This document shows positions 11,257 to 22,849 of a DNA stretch of 37,500 nucleotides, one piece after another. The translations under genes were made by a program, and so were the position numbers. Location: NCBI GenBank assembly GCA_000320545.1, contig ADNK01001567.1, forward strand, positions 1 to 37,500. The letters are read 5' to 3'. This DNA comes from Bigelowiella natans CCMP2755 (lineage: Eukaryota; Cercozoa; Chlorarachniophyceae). Numbering within the stretch: position 1 is the first letter of the stretch; each line of letters starts with the position of its first letter. The notes under the pieces were generated by a model. The model was given only the letters and a program-made list of their open reading frames with translations. It did not search any database and was not told the DNA's origin.

Positions 11257-11912
11257 CGCATGCTTGTCATGACGAGTGACCATCTAGCTAGCTAGCCATC
11301 TAGCATTTATTCATTATAGCCATGTATACATGCACACTTATGCCTAGCGCTAGCTAGACACACATAGGCATGCATGACATGTAGCGACGACAACTAGACA
11401 ATCATGAATATGTAGGACGCACATGATCGCAGAGGCAATAACAAACAAATTTAAGCTAAGCGTTGTAGTCGCGGCTGCGCATGCACAGCTTTGCAAAGCT
11501 AGAAAGCTACATTTGCAGGATGACGATTGAAAGAAGTTAGCTATTCATTACATCCGCTAGTCCGTCTCACATAGCCACATATACATCTGTGACTAATTAC
11601 ATGTGATAGCGCCCTGGCGAAGCTAGATAAATTGTATCTTAGGCTATCTTTAGCCCAATCCTTCGCGCGACAGCGAATACGGCAAATACGATCTTTGAGC
11701 AGGACATATGTCGTTTCGAAAATTTCTTCTTCCCACATAGCTCTTGCCGAGGCAGCGCCAGTGTTATTTGCATCTTTCCTTCTACCCTTCATACTTTGTG
11801 GGCGAACGTGTCCCTGTTATGTGGCTGCTTCAAGTCTTCTAATACGCCTGGACCAGAGGGAATCACCGAGTAAGCGTTCAGGCTCGGATCTGCAGGAAAA
11901 ATCCCAACAAAT
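10233..11912. other. convergent intergenic spacer, strongly palindrome-rich
   Basis: This is 1.7 kb between the zinc-finger gene (plus) and the reductase gene (minus). It is crowded with CTAG, GCATGC, CATG, CGCG and ACGT words, for example the runs around 10600, 10915, 11030, 11285 and 11350. A (CA)n tract lies at 11219-11254. The open frames here (11541-11792 minus, 11632-12015 plus) show no family motif. Confidence 0.65.
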
Positions 11913-14068
11913 TCATTCGAATCTTAACTCCAAAGCTTTTGGCACATTGGCCAGCGTGAAATTCAAAGCGAACGACAGAGCATCAGTATCTATGCTATTA
12001 CGGCTGGTGAAGTAGTGGCGCTTGATGTGCTCCATATCCACACTTTCGCCCAATCCAGGCGTCTAGAAAGGACAAATATAGTCAATTCCTCAACCAAAAA
12101 ACGTGTCGTTGGTTTGATTTCACCGGTCTCATTTTACGACAACGACAAATATCGTTGTAGTCTTATGCTGAACACCGTGGAAGTGTGTTGGCCCCTCCCC
12201 CCCCTTCCCAACTATATCGAAATAAGCCTCCTTCAAATACGAACGATCCCAAGACTGTCATTCGCTATCCAAACCCCGTTTTCTACACCGGGGGTGCTCT
12301 GCAACTTGTCGCAGGACAAGAACCACTAGCATACTTTCTTTTTGTTTTTAATGGCTGCATGACAGACCTGGAACAGATCCCGCATGTAGTTGGTGAGATG
12401 TGGGTAGGCTGAAATCGGTTTTTTATTGCACTTGAAATAGACGACATAAACCTGCAAGACAGCGGCGCAGACGATCGATGGTATGCATGAAACAAAGAGG
12501 AGACGAACGATGAGGATGGCGAAACGTAGAATAATGCAAAATGCAATCTCTGAGATCATTTAGTGGTCATTGGAACACAATAATGGCTTATTATCCCTCT
12601 CTTTCTGCTTCCTCTCCTCCTCCTCCTTCTTCTTCTTCTTCTTCTTCAGATGATGGTGTGCTAGGTACTACCTCATCAAACCGCACTAATGTCATGAAGA
12701 GTCTCACATCTGCTTCTGTCAGGCGGTTCCCACAGAGATATCTGCAAGTAACAGGGGCAAAGCAGATGATGAGAAAAACAAACCCCTCACTTGTTGGTAA
12801 GATACCGGTGTTTATTTTCGTTACATATTCAATCCCCCCCTGCCCCCTCCTCCCTCACCAGGCCCCTTGTTTGCTCATGTCGTGGGCGGGAAGGAGGATT
12901 CTCTCTGGGATTATTTTTAAAAATGATCTCGTGTTGGCCTTACCTTTGCTTCGAGAGGATCTCTTCCGCCTTGTCTAGATGCTTGTAGAGGTTTTTCACC
13001 GCCTCATCGTAAGCAGCCTAGAGAGAGGGGGGGAGAGGGAGAGAGAGGGTTCCGCATGCAGATGTGTGAAATTAGCAATTTGGTGGGAATATCACGCATA
13101 CCAGCCACCTTCGACTGACTACAAGAAGGAAGAAGGACTGATTATCACCAACTACAGTAGTTGATTTTCCCTCTTAATCCCTCCCCCTCTGGTTGAAACA
13201 CGTTATCCCCCAAGATTCCACTTATTCGAGCTACTAGCATGATCGGTCTTGTAGAGCATAGTGACCGCCATTTGCCGTTGCCGTCACCAAGGCTATCATT
13301 TACCTGCGACTTTGCGAACCCGCACTTGTACACGCCGTTGTTGATGTTGTCGTACACCCACGAATTTATTTCCTGGAAGGCGATTCAGAGCACGATTTCA
13401 GGGAGACTATCACCAGCCACCAGCGAGCACCACCTCCATGCGAACTTACTTCGATTTCTGACACAAAATCCTCAGGGTAAAGGCGCGGCGTGGCAGACTC
13501 TCCTGGACCTTCAAACTGGCTGAATTCTTATGCCCCAAACGCCGCAGTAGTTTCGCGCATGAAAAGATGTACACATCTTGTTAAATAAAAACTGCCATTG
13601 CACAGCAACACGGAGCTTCGGATATATACTACTACTACCAGAATCGATCATCCGAAGTATTTCCTCAGATTCGTTGTTTACGATTGTGCCCTCCTCCTTA
13701 TCCCAAAGCACTGGCCTAGTATACAGGTCAACGGAAAGATTTTGTGTGGATCATTTTGGGGGAGGGGGAAGGCAGGGAGGAGTTGTGTAGGGAAACGAGG
13801 TTTCGTAACTCTTTCACTTTGGTGAAAAAGTAGGCAACGAGATGTTAAAAAAAATTACACTGAAAACTTTGGGCCAGGGTCTCCATCCCCTCTCCCAGAA
13901 GCCTTGTTCGCCTAGAATGATGACATGGCCGAAGAGGATGAAGGAGCCGCAGAAGACGACATATATCTTAGAATATCATCATACCACTACTACTACTACT
14001 ACCACTACTACAACATGTGTATCATGTGAATTAATTCCTCTTTGGTATAGTTTTCACCCCTCCCCCCC

Positions 14069-14118
<50 letters not shown>

Positions 14119-14742
14119 TTCTCTCCCTTTCTCTCTCTCACCACGGCTGCTATCTCATACAGCTCGCGAACAGTCTTTGCTCCATTAACAGTGTCAGGTA
14201 CGCATCTAAGCGAAGGGCAGCAGCAATTGCAGACTAAATGAGAGAAACAACTAATTACTAAGAATAGTAGCCCCTCCCCAGATCTCCGGCCTCAGTAGAC
14301 ACTGTTTCTTTATTTTTTTCTTCCTGTCTTCTTCTTTCTTCCATCGTTCTCTTCTTCCTCTTCATAGAGCACAAACCAACCCCTTGCAATCGATAGCTCC
14401 GACTCCTGATACCGGCACTACCGGGGCGTCATCCGGATCTCGAAATGTCCATCCTATGTGCTTGTCTTTGCCAGGAGCCCTTGAAAGAAAATGAAGGCGT
14501 TGGTGGTGATAGAGAACAACGGTTATAAATGTCGTGATGATGGTGAGATGACGAAAAGTTCCACAGAGATGACGATGACAACGAATGAAACAAACAACAT
14601 CGTATCACGATGATGTGGTGTTGATTCTCGTTGTGCAAGTGCAGAGGTGAATAATTTACTACTATGCCTATCGAATATGGAGATCGGAACACCCCCTTTC
14701 CCCACACACTGGAAAGAGAGAAATATATGGATAAATAGAGAA

Positions 14743-14785
<43 letters not shown>

Positions 14786-15632
14786 CTTAGTTTAAAAGTA
14801 CGTTTCCTGCCATGTTGGGTGGACAACAGACATACCGATGACCTGTGGTAAAGCACAGCAAGATTTGAGCGATCATCAGAACGTCACACCACCACCCTCC
14901 CACACGCTCTCCCTCTATTCATAAGCGCCAAAAGAATGGTAGAAGAATCAGCACGCACTGGTTCATGGCTAGTCAACCTTCTCAAGTCTTTTCATCCTTA
15001 TTGCAGCGTGGCATCGATTGGCCCACGGGCAGCCATGGCTGCGGTCAGGAATATGTTGCGTTGTTGGTAGCGAGCGTTGGAAATGTATCATTTCTTTAAT
15101 TTATTGTATTTACGTACATCCGCATATGATGCATGCATACGTGTGTGATAACCTGATATATAAGTGATATCGTCCCTTCGCTGGCGGGAACCGAGCCCCC
15201 TCCTCCCTGGATATTTTGTTGCGGAAGAGCGACGGCGTTCGCACAAATTTTCCGCTGCTGTCGGTTTCCGCAAGAGAATCTTTAGCTTCAGCAAAACCTG
15301 GTAATTATACCTTCTGACGACTGCTGATTTCCAGGATTTCTCTCGCTACAAAAGATAATCATTGCGATTTGAACGACGACACTACCTCGAATCGTTTTAG
15401 CCCTAATTGCGCAAGCGCCCTTAAGACTGCTTGAAGTGGTAGGAAGGAGCACGGCTGCAAGGCGCGCCTTGTGAATGAGTGGTCGGTTCTTAACCGAGCT
15501 AGCACCGAGAAACGCCGCCGAGAACATGGTTAGGAGTACCAAGCCAGCTGTGACGCGACAGACGACCCTCGAATTGCAACAACTTGTAGATGTGCCTGTT
15601 GTTGTCACACACATGTTCAAGTGACCGTTCAT
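11913..15632 (-). CDS. glutathionyl-hydroquinone reductase (ECM4/YqjG, GST Xi class), with N-terminal leader
   Basis: A predicted 436-residue enzyme that reduces glutathionyl-hydroquinones using glutathione. Fourteen exons, high to low: 15386-15632, 15153-15297, 14978-15038, 14802-14842, 14381-14479, 14142-14205, 13859-13911, 13639-13715, 13450-13526, 13304-13372, 12944-13017, 12672-12741, 12368-12451 and 11913-12062; all phases agree. Motifs run in family order: [17 protein letters not shown] (catalytic C134), [99 protein letters not shown] and [11 protein letters not shown]. The usual C-terminal NP.gIVP motif is replaced by a longer tail ending LELRFE. Residues about 27-43 are hydrophobic (ending MFSAAFLG) and are followed by a basic Ser/Thr-rich stretch, which could be a bipartite plastid leader. 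ATG 15632 is the first in-frame ATG. Confidence 0.95.
14072..14140. repeat. poly(C) and (CT)n tract
   Basis: An intronic tract directly beside the donor of the reductase exon at 14142-14205; on the coding strand it reads (GA)n. Confidence 0.95.
14744..14782. repeat. (GA)n microsatellite
   Basis: An intronic tract in the reductase gene, reading (CT)n on the coding strand. Confidence 0.95.
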
Positions 15633-16151
15633 TTTTGTCGGGATGACCAAAAGGTTTTCCTTCGTTCTCAAATCCCTTCCTTTCCCCCACCATCGCCGTC
15701 GTCCACACCTCCTCCGAAAGATCGCATCTGGCGCCGCTTTTCGCGGTCCATTTCGACGATGGCAATATCATGGCTAAAATTGACTTGCGACAGCCTCATT
15801 TCAATGTTTCCGGTGTAAATTCGATCCTTCGCGATGTCGGAAGCCAAAAAGCCTTGACACGGATTGGAAGCAGCACGCGGTTCAGGCGTGCAACATCTTG
15901 CGACATGAAAGATTTATTGGCGTTACTTTGCAGTCGTCTGTGGATTTGTCGCTTGGCATAAATTCACTGGATTTTTGTCTAAAATGAGGTACGTGGATTG
16001 GTCGCTGCTATCATGTCGAGTATGTCTTCTAAAGTACGATTATTATCGACGTCTTACCCAACCCAACCGGCGTTTGGTGTTGACTTGGAGCGTGGCGTTC
16101 TATTGCTGACAGAGAAGAGCATGCCCGCTATTTTTTGAAGATCCTAGTGTA
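15633..16151. other. divergent promoter region
   Basis: This is 519 nt between the starts of the reductase (minus) and the intronless membrane protein (plus). Small open frames exist here but none with a recognisable motif. Confidence 0.5.
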
Positions 16152-16700
16152 ATGCAGGCTCAGTCGTTGTCTCGGATCGCCGATTTTCTCGCTTTGCAGA
16201 TACGTCGTGCATTCAGCACTAAGACTGCAGTACCGGAAGAATGGTCAGAGGGCAAACGCATGCCTTCTATGTGGGGGCCTTATGGTCTATCCTCGTGGTG
16301 TATCTCTGTGCTTGGATTGTGGATTTTGGCCTCAAAAAAAGGCATCCAGGCATTTGGTCAACAATTCTTCATAATAGACGCCATTCTGTTGATGAATCAA
16401 GGTGTCGCAAGTTGGGGTGCTGATGTACTGACTTTCGGTTTCAGTTCCTGGTGGAAGCCCGTGGATCGAATTCACGCTGTTTGCCTTTTCATCTGGCTCG
16501 CACTAAAACCTGTATTGATTTCAATGTCGCTCCTACAGATGCTGATTTACATTGTCATCGGAATGGTCGCTCTGGCATGTAAGTATCAGTCCGAGAGATC
16601 CATTTCGAAGCGTTGCTGGCAGTCATTCCTATTCTGGCACACTGCGTGGCACGTTGTTCCTCCTGCTTCGCTCATTGTTTGGGCCATAATTCTGAGATGA
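16152..16700 (+). CDS. intronless polytopic membrane protein, unknown
   Basis: A single open frame of 182 residues from ATG to TGA; I do not recognise a family with confidence. The first 50 residues are polar, with a short basic segment (LQIRRAFSTK). Hydrophobic segments follow at about SVLGLWILA, FFIIDAILLMNQ, HAVCLFIWLALKPVLISM, LLQMLIYIVIGMVALAC and PPASLIVWAIIL. Polar residues in or next to membrane segments include SWGAD, DRIH and FWHTAWH. The H-x3-H pair near the last helix is reminiscent of CREST-type membrane hydrolases, but the other CREST residues cannot be placed, so this is only a hint. It is unusual in lacking introns among neighbours with 3-16 exons. It starts 519 nt from the divergent reductase gene. 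Confidence 0.55.
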   Translation: MQAQSLSRIADFLALQIRRAFSTKTAVPEEWSEGKRMPSMWGPYGLSSWCISVLGLWILASKKGIQAFGQQFFIIDAILLMNQGVASWGADVLTFGFSSWWKPVDRIHAVCLFIWLALKPVLISMSLLQMLIYIVIGMVALACKYQSERSISKRCWQSFLFWHTAWHVVPPASLIVWAIILR

Positions 16701-17300
16701 AACTACACAGTGACAGCATTCAAGAGTTCATGGAACTGAAACGAAAAAGTGACTTTTGTGTCTTTAGTAAATGCTGCTGCTTACCAATGGTTGTAAGACA
16801 GTAATGATGTCGAGAAAAAGTTGCGTATCGATTATGTATAATGCGCGACATATATCAAATGTGCGGGCTATCTAGCTATAGCAACGGCGTCCGTCTGCAT
16901 TGTCTAGATGTTGTACACCGCGCACAGTTATGTACGTAGAGACTCCATGCCACACATCACATGATTGCTAGTCTTGGACACCGCCCTTGCATTACATGCG
17001 ATGCCGACTGCGCGGATCGATCGACATGACATGCACACACAGAAATGCGGTGTGTTAAGAGGTTGCATGTAGTTGCGTTATGAGCTATTCTACGGAAACA
17101 TGAACATATTGGCCTATATTATTTGATATGGCGCTAATTGCCGAGGTGCATCAAGTGCGTAATTATACACTGAATACTGAATTAAATGACTACAAATAAA
17201 CGTTGAGCTAGAATATAACACCAGCACATACTAATTCCAGTTACACACATCGATTGGAGGGCCGTCACGACTGATCGATTCCAAAGGAATGCTCCTTCGA
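16701..17300. other. convergent intergenic spacer, palindrome-rich
   Basis: The spacer between the intronless membrane gene (plus) and clpB (minus). It has CTAG, GATC, ACGT and CATG words between about 16860 and 17060. No exon was seen. Confidence 0.55.
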
Positions 17301-18491
17301 TCAGGCCTCCTGCTGCTTCTTATCATCGACTCCATCCTTTTCCTCCTCCAGTCGTCGCTGAGATGATGACTCGCCCGACAGCTTGTCATCTGATCCCTCA
17401 TCTTGATCAAAACCGGTTACTTCGAATTCAAGATCCTCTCCATTTTGTGCGACCTAGGTGGAGGTGATTAGTTCATGTGTGTTGTTCATGCTACTTACTT
17501 TCTGGAGATTGTGTTGTTATGTTATTCTCCTATAATAATGGTGATCTGCCAAAATCCAAATCCCTCCCTCAAATATTTGAATCAAGGAATTCAAATAATC
17601 TAGATGATGTCTGTTGAGACTAACGCTCTTTGTAATATTATTCTTGCAACACTTCTCTATCTCCGTTCTATAACCCCCGATCTAAGAACTGAGATAATCC
17701 ATGCTTTCATTTGCCCCGTCTAACTTTTATAGAATATGCGAAAGCACAGATTTCACTCAGCAGGATGATGCGTGCAAAACCACCTTGACTCTAACGTGGT
17801 CGCCGTCGCGGATCTTTCTGTCAAGGATCTCTACCGAGAACGGGTTCAACAACTGTGGCAACAACAACGAAAACAACAAATCTTTACAAAGACATCCTGA
17901 GACTGATTGTCCCAAACATGCAACAAATATTGTGCCCCGGTCAGTTTGAGGCCAGAGATAACAAAATCAATCAATCAATCAGCATCATCATCATTATTAT
18001 GATCTCCATCCTCATGAACACCGCCCAAATGTTACCTTTCGCTGCACGACACGTTTGAGTGGCCTCGCTCCGTATCTTGTATCGTAGCCTTCACTCGCCA
18101 CCATGTCAATCGCTGCCTCGTCCATATCAAGTGTGATGCGCTTTTCCGTTAGCAGCTCCCGTAGTTGCGACAATTGAATGTCCACAATCGGCCGCATGTG
18201 CTCTCGGCTAAGGAAGGGCGGATCGCACAATCACGTCAAATATATAATGATCATAGCCGACAAAGAACGTGAGAATGCTTCTCAGATCAAGTCACAGAGG
18301 AGTGAGGGTAGAATCGTTGGAAAGAAGCATGATTATCGATGGGGGGGAGGAGGAGGAGGAGGAGGAGGAGGAGGAGGAGATATATAACTTTAACTACCCC
18401 AGCCGGTTGAAAACGACAATTTCGTCAATTCTATTCACAAACTCTGGGAGGAAATGCTGCCGAACGGCCATCATCGATAGATTTTCGACCT

Positions 18492-18550
<59 letters not shown>

Positions 18551-18604
18551 TTATTACCATATTGTGTCTGTGCCTGTGTGTGTATCTGTGTGTGTGTGTT
18601 ACAT

Positions 18605-18676
<72 letters not shown>

Positions 18677-19291
18677 CTTCGAGGTCGCCTCCTCTTCCCC
18701 CTTGTGCCTATTTGTCTAATCGCGTCTTCCTCCCCCTCCCCACCACCTGCTCTCTCGGCTGGTCGGCATCGAAATCAAGAGCGCCGGATCCAAGGTTGGA
18801 GGTCATTATGATGAGGGTGTTTCTGAAGTCAACTCGCCGTCCTTGTGCATCTGCAATTGTACCATCCCCATTGGATCAATCGATAGATCTCATTTAAGAA
18901 GTGCGTGGAGTACTTACACAGGCAGGTTGCATCAATGATGAAAGATATACCATCAACGAACAAAGGCCGTTTGTGTTGGTTAAAAGGAGTTGGTTCGTCA
19001 ATTTCCACTGCATGCATAGATATGAAGGTGCTGCTAGACTTACAAATACGATAGACTAGCAGCTACTTACTCTGCTACTTTTTTCTCACTACCGGTAAGA
19101 TGGCCTTCATCAAAAACTTGCAGAAGGACGTTGTAGATCTCTTTGTGCGCCTTCTCTGTCTCATCGAGTAAGAGCACCTGTTCCAACCACAAGATGTATG
19201 CACACAAATTCAGGCGAAAAGATGCTGGTGACGACGTGTATATACTCCCACATAATGCATCTCCCATGGTAAATAGCCACGGAAATAGCAG

Positions 19292-19325
<34 letters not shown>

Positions 19326-19532
19326 ACCTGATAAGGACGCCGACGAACAGACTCTGTCAACATGCCGCCTTCTTCATACCTGGTGAATAGGAAGGGCTTA
19401 GTTAACATAGTCGTGACAATGACGACGACGACGACGACGATGATGATGGTGATGATGAGATTGATCGTGTTCTTAAAGCCGTTAAACTCCCATGATAAAG
19501 GATTCTTCCTCTCTTACTGAATTTCTAAATCA

Positions 19533-19569
<37 letters not shown>

Positions 19570-19787
19570 ATCAACGTTTTATTAATTCATCATCATAATC
19601 ATCTTCTTCTTCTTCTTCTCCTGCTGTAGCAGCACCCGACATATCCAGGGGGGGCACCGATCAAGCGCGACACGGAATGCCTCTCAGAATACTCGCTCAT
19701 ATCAATTCTGAAAGAAAACCAAGGTCAGTAAGTTGCGCGCGGATAAGGTAACACTACCCACAGGCTCACAGGATGAAAAGGATGATT

Positions 19788-19823
<36 letters not shown>

Positions 19824-22800
19824 GTAAATAAAAAGATGAAATGACAGAGGATGGTAATACACCGCGTATGCAGTAGGAAAGACCGGTTTGAAACGAAAAG
19901 CTGTATTCGGAGAAGCGACTCCTCGTCACACTCACAACACACCAAACACCACGAATACCTTGTCATGGCTGTTTCATCGTCAAACATGAACTCTGCCAGC
20001 GCCTTGGTAAGCTCGGTCTTCCCAACGCCGCTGGGCCCGAGGAGAAGGAATGTGCCTATCGGTTTCTTATGCTGGTGCAAGCCTGTATTGATGGTGCGTT
20101 CGAATCATCGAGTCGAGAACCACGGGGAGGGAGTGGAATAGAGCAGAAGGGAGGAGGAAGAGAAAATATTGGAGATTAGAATTGCGTTTCGAATACTGAT
20201 TATTCCCAATAATACGGCAACTTGTACATTGGTAGCTCGACGACTCTGGGCTGCTGGCACCTTATCATTCACTCTTTCCTCCTTTCACTCGCTTCTCCTA
20301 ACACTAGTCTACTTTTAGCTACTTCCACTACTACTACTGCTACTATACTACCCGCACGTGAGATTCTAACAGCATTGGCGATTGCCTCGAGGGCATGCGG
20401 CTGCCCAACTACACGCTTTCCAAGTTCATCTTCCATATGTAAAAGTTTCTGGTGATGGGAGGAGGGGGAGGGTAGGAGGAGCAACAATAGGGAAGGAAAT
20501 AGGAATTTCACGTTTAATGTGATACGTGCGGGACATCCTTTTCAGATCCACACAAACACGTGATGTAATGATGATTTGGCATTGAAAGGACCTGCCTCTC
20601 CCGCATGAGGAGCTTAGAAATTGGCACGCCTGTGTGTCGCGCGACTACTGCTGCGATGTCATTTTCGGTTACAGCCTCCGGCACCATTACCTGTTGATGA
20701 TGAGAATATATTTTATAAAATATTCGTGAGAAATCGTGGCAGCATTGTGGAGAATACATGCAATATGTTAGGAATCTACACATATACGCGGTCATACGCA
20801 TGAACACGTTCCTAGACACAGTGTACCTGCGCCTTTAGTAGATCCTCTTCGCCGTTGTCATCAGTCGGACTATCGTCGTCGCTGCGAGCAGCACTATTAT
20901 CTCCGAGCCTCTTAGCCTTCGCTTCGGCGTCTCTAACCTTGGCTTGCTCCATGCGGCGTTCAAGCTCTGGAATCTCGTGGAATTTGATTTGAGAGGCCTT
21001 CTCATAGCGCCCCTCTTTCGTGGTACGATCCAGCTCCAGCCGTAGCTCCTCATACTTCTCCTGAAGCTCCTTCAGCTCATTGCGCTTCTTCTTCTCAGCG
21101 CCCCAGAGCTCAATTAGCACGTTGGCCTCCTCCTGCTTCTCCCTCAGCAGGTCTTGGATCTTCTCTAGCCGTTTCTTGGCCAAACTGTCGCTCTCAGACT
21201 TGAGAGCTTCCTGCTCTATCCTAAGCGTGAGAATTTCGCGTTCAAGCGCAGCGATAGCATCGGGCTTGCTCTCCTGCTGCATGCGGAGACGGCTGCTGGC
21301 CTCGTCGAGAAGATCGATCGCTTTATCGGGAAGCTTGCGGTCAGTCAGATACCGCTTAGCCATTTGGCATGCAGCGACAACCTGCCGAGATTGGGAGGAA
21401 ATTCTCTCACCAGGAAATAATGCGGCGTGTTTTTCAATTTCGGTAGTAGAAGGCGGGATAGAGGGGAGCAAAAAGAGGGGTAAAACGGGGAGGATGTACT
21501 GCTATCATCTGAACGCTTCGCATCACCATCACTACCACCACCACTACTAACTACTAGTACCACTATTAGTTACTAAACTGCTTCTACCGCTGAGTCTTGT
21601 ATCTTGACACCGTGGTGCAGCTCATAGCGGTCCTTAAGACCGCGAATAATCGAAATAGCATCGCGTAATGTCGGCTCGGCCACATACACACTTTGGAAGC
21701 GGCGAGCCAGTGCGCCATCCTTCTCAATATGCTGACGGTATTCGTTAAGAGTGGTTGCTCCCATAAAATGCAGCTCCCCGCGTGCTAGTGCAGGCTTGAT
21801 CATATTGGAAGCATCCATCGAGCCGCCGACGGCACCCGCGCCTACCAGCGTGTGCAGTTCATCAACAAATAGAATCACGTTGCCGTCCTTCTCGACATCA
21901 CGAAGAACGCCTTTAAATCTGTAGCACATAATGGACAATGTGTGACAATCAGGATTCAAGTTTTAGAATAGCTTCGAAAATTAGACTCAATCGATGGCTC
22001 TGCTGCGATACTAATAAGCACTATGGGTCGTTTAGCTCTTCTATTCCTCGGTCAAGATTTTTGTCTAAGTGCCCTTCCCTGTTTCGACTGTTCCTGTTTA
22101 CTACCTCTCCTCAAACTCTCCACGATGTGAGGCTCCAGCTATTAGCAACCCCAAATCCAGCGAGAGAACCCTTTTGCCTCTGATCGTGTCTGGCACCTCA
22201 CTGTCAATGATACGCCTGGCAAGGCCTTCCACAATAGCAGTCTTGCCCACACCCGGTTCCCCAATCAACACCGGGTTATTCTTGGTTCTTCGAGACAAAA
22301 TTTCTATTGCTCGCCTTGTTTCCGTGTGCCTAATAGCAATTATCATTTGTAGCGATATGTGAGGATATATAGACGGCGCTATTTAAGACTTTTCAAAGCA
22401 AAACTACGATGTAAACTCCTATTTACCGGCCGATAACAGGGTCCAACTTCCCGTCCTTGGCCATTTGTGTGAGATCTACAGTGTATTTCTTGAGGTTTTC
22501 CCCTTCAGGTAGGGCTTTTGGATCCACCCAAGTCCTCCCACCCGGTTGGCTGGAAAACGGACGTGCACTCAGGATCCAATTTAAAAAGGGAGCTCCGCGC
22601 ATCATCTTTTGGTTCTGTTGTGTAAGTGCCCCTAGGAATCCTCGAGAGAATAGCCCGACGTCATGCTATAATTACGACAAGTCTTGGGATAAGTGAATTT
22701 TCATCAAATGACATCATTCGCTTTACCTTTACTGAAGTTGATTGCTGGCATGCTGAAGCTAAGTGCCTGTGATTTTTTGTCCCATGTACACGAGAGGCTG

Positions 22801-22849
22801 TGAGAAGCGACGTTCTCGATCGAAAAACTCGGCGAGCAGCTGCAAGCAT
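17301..22849 (-). CDS. mitochondrial-type ClpB/Hsp78 disaggregase
   Basis: A predicted 846-residue AAA+ protein that, with Hsp70, extracts polypeptides from aggregates. Sixteen exons, high to low: 22727-22849, 22427-22614, 22105-22329, 21588-21918, 20827-21381, 20592-20690, 20352-20448, 19959-20082, 19636-19707, 19328-19379, 19093-19177, 18747-18850, 18398-18489, 18036-18207, 17784-17852 and 17301-17453; all phases agree. The N-terminus ([16 protein letters not shown]) is a typical mitochondrial presequence, and there is no Clp-N domain, as in Hsp78. NBD1 has Walker A GEPGVGKT (127-134) and Walker [11 protein letters not shown] full M-domain coiled coil lies in exon 5. NBD2 has [16 protein letters not shown] (from 555), IGAPPGYVG and Walker [12 protein letters not shown], where T629 replaces the usual Ile. 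The C-terminus ([17 protein letters not shown]) is acidic. The first exon is the least certain; ATG 22605 would start a shorter form, also with a presequence-like stretch. Confidence 0.96.
18341..18380. repeat. (GGA)n microsatellite
   Basis: An intronic tract in clpB next to the donor of exon 18398-18489. Confidence 0.95.
18491..18671. repeat. (CA)n(TA)n and (CT)n(GT)n compound microsatellites
   Basis: CA then TA at about 18491-18547, and CT then GT at about 18609-18671, all in one clpB intron (18490-18746). They leave little unique sequence between two conserved exons. Confidence 0.95.
19293..19323. repeat. (CA)n microsatellite
   Basis: A tract in a short clpB intron (19178-19327), ending just before exon 19328-19379. 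Confidence 0.95.
19419..19565. repeat. (GAC)n(GAT)n and (CT)n microsatellites
   Basis: GAC/GAT units at 19419-19458 and CT at 19534-19565 in one clpB intron (19380-19635). A CTT tract also occurs at about 19604-19619. Confidence 0.95.
19781..19823. repeat. (GAT)n microsatellite
   Basis: An intronic tract in clpB between exons 19636-19707 and 19959-20082. Confidence 0.95.

Noticed and set aside
13842-14237. Plus-strand 131-codon frame with Thr and Ser/Leu runs
   Set aside because: It is made of microsatellite translation and antisense to reductase exons.
18269-18811. Plus-strand 180-codon frame rich in Glu, His-Thr and Ser-Leu
   Set aside because: It is a translation of GGA, CA, TA and CT repeats, antisense to clpB.
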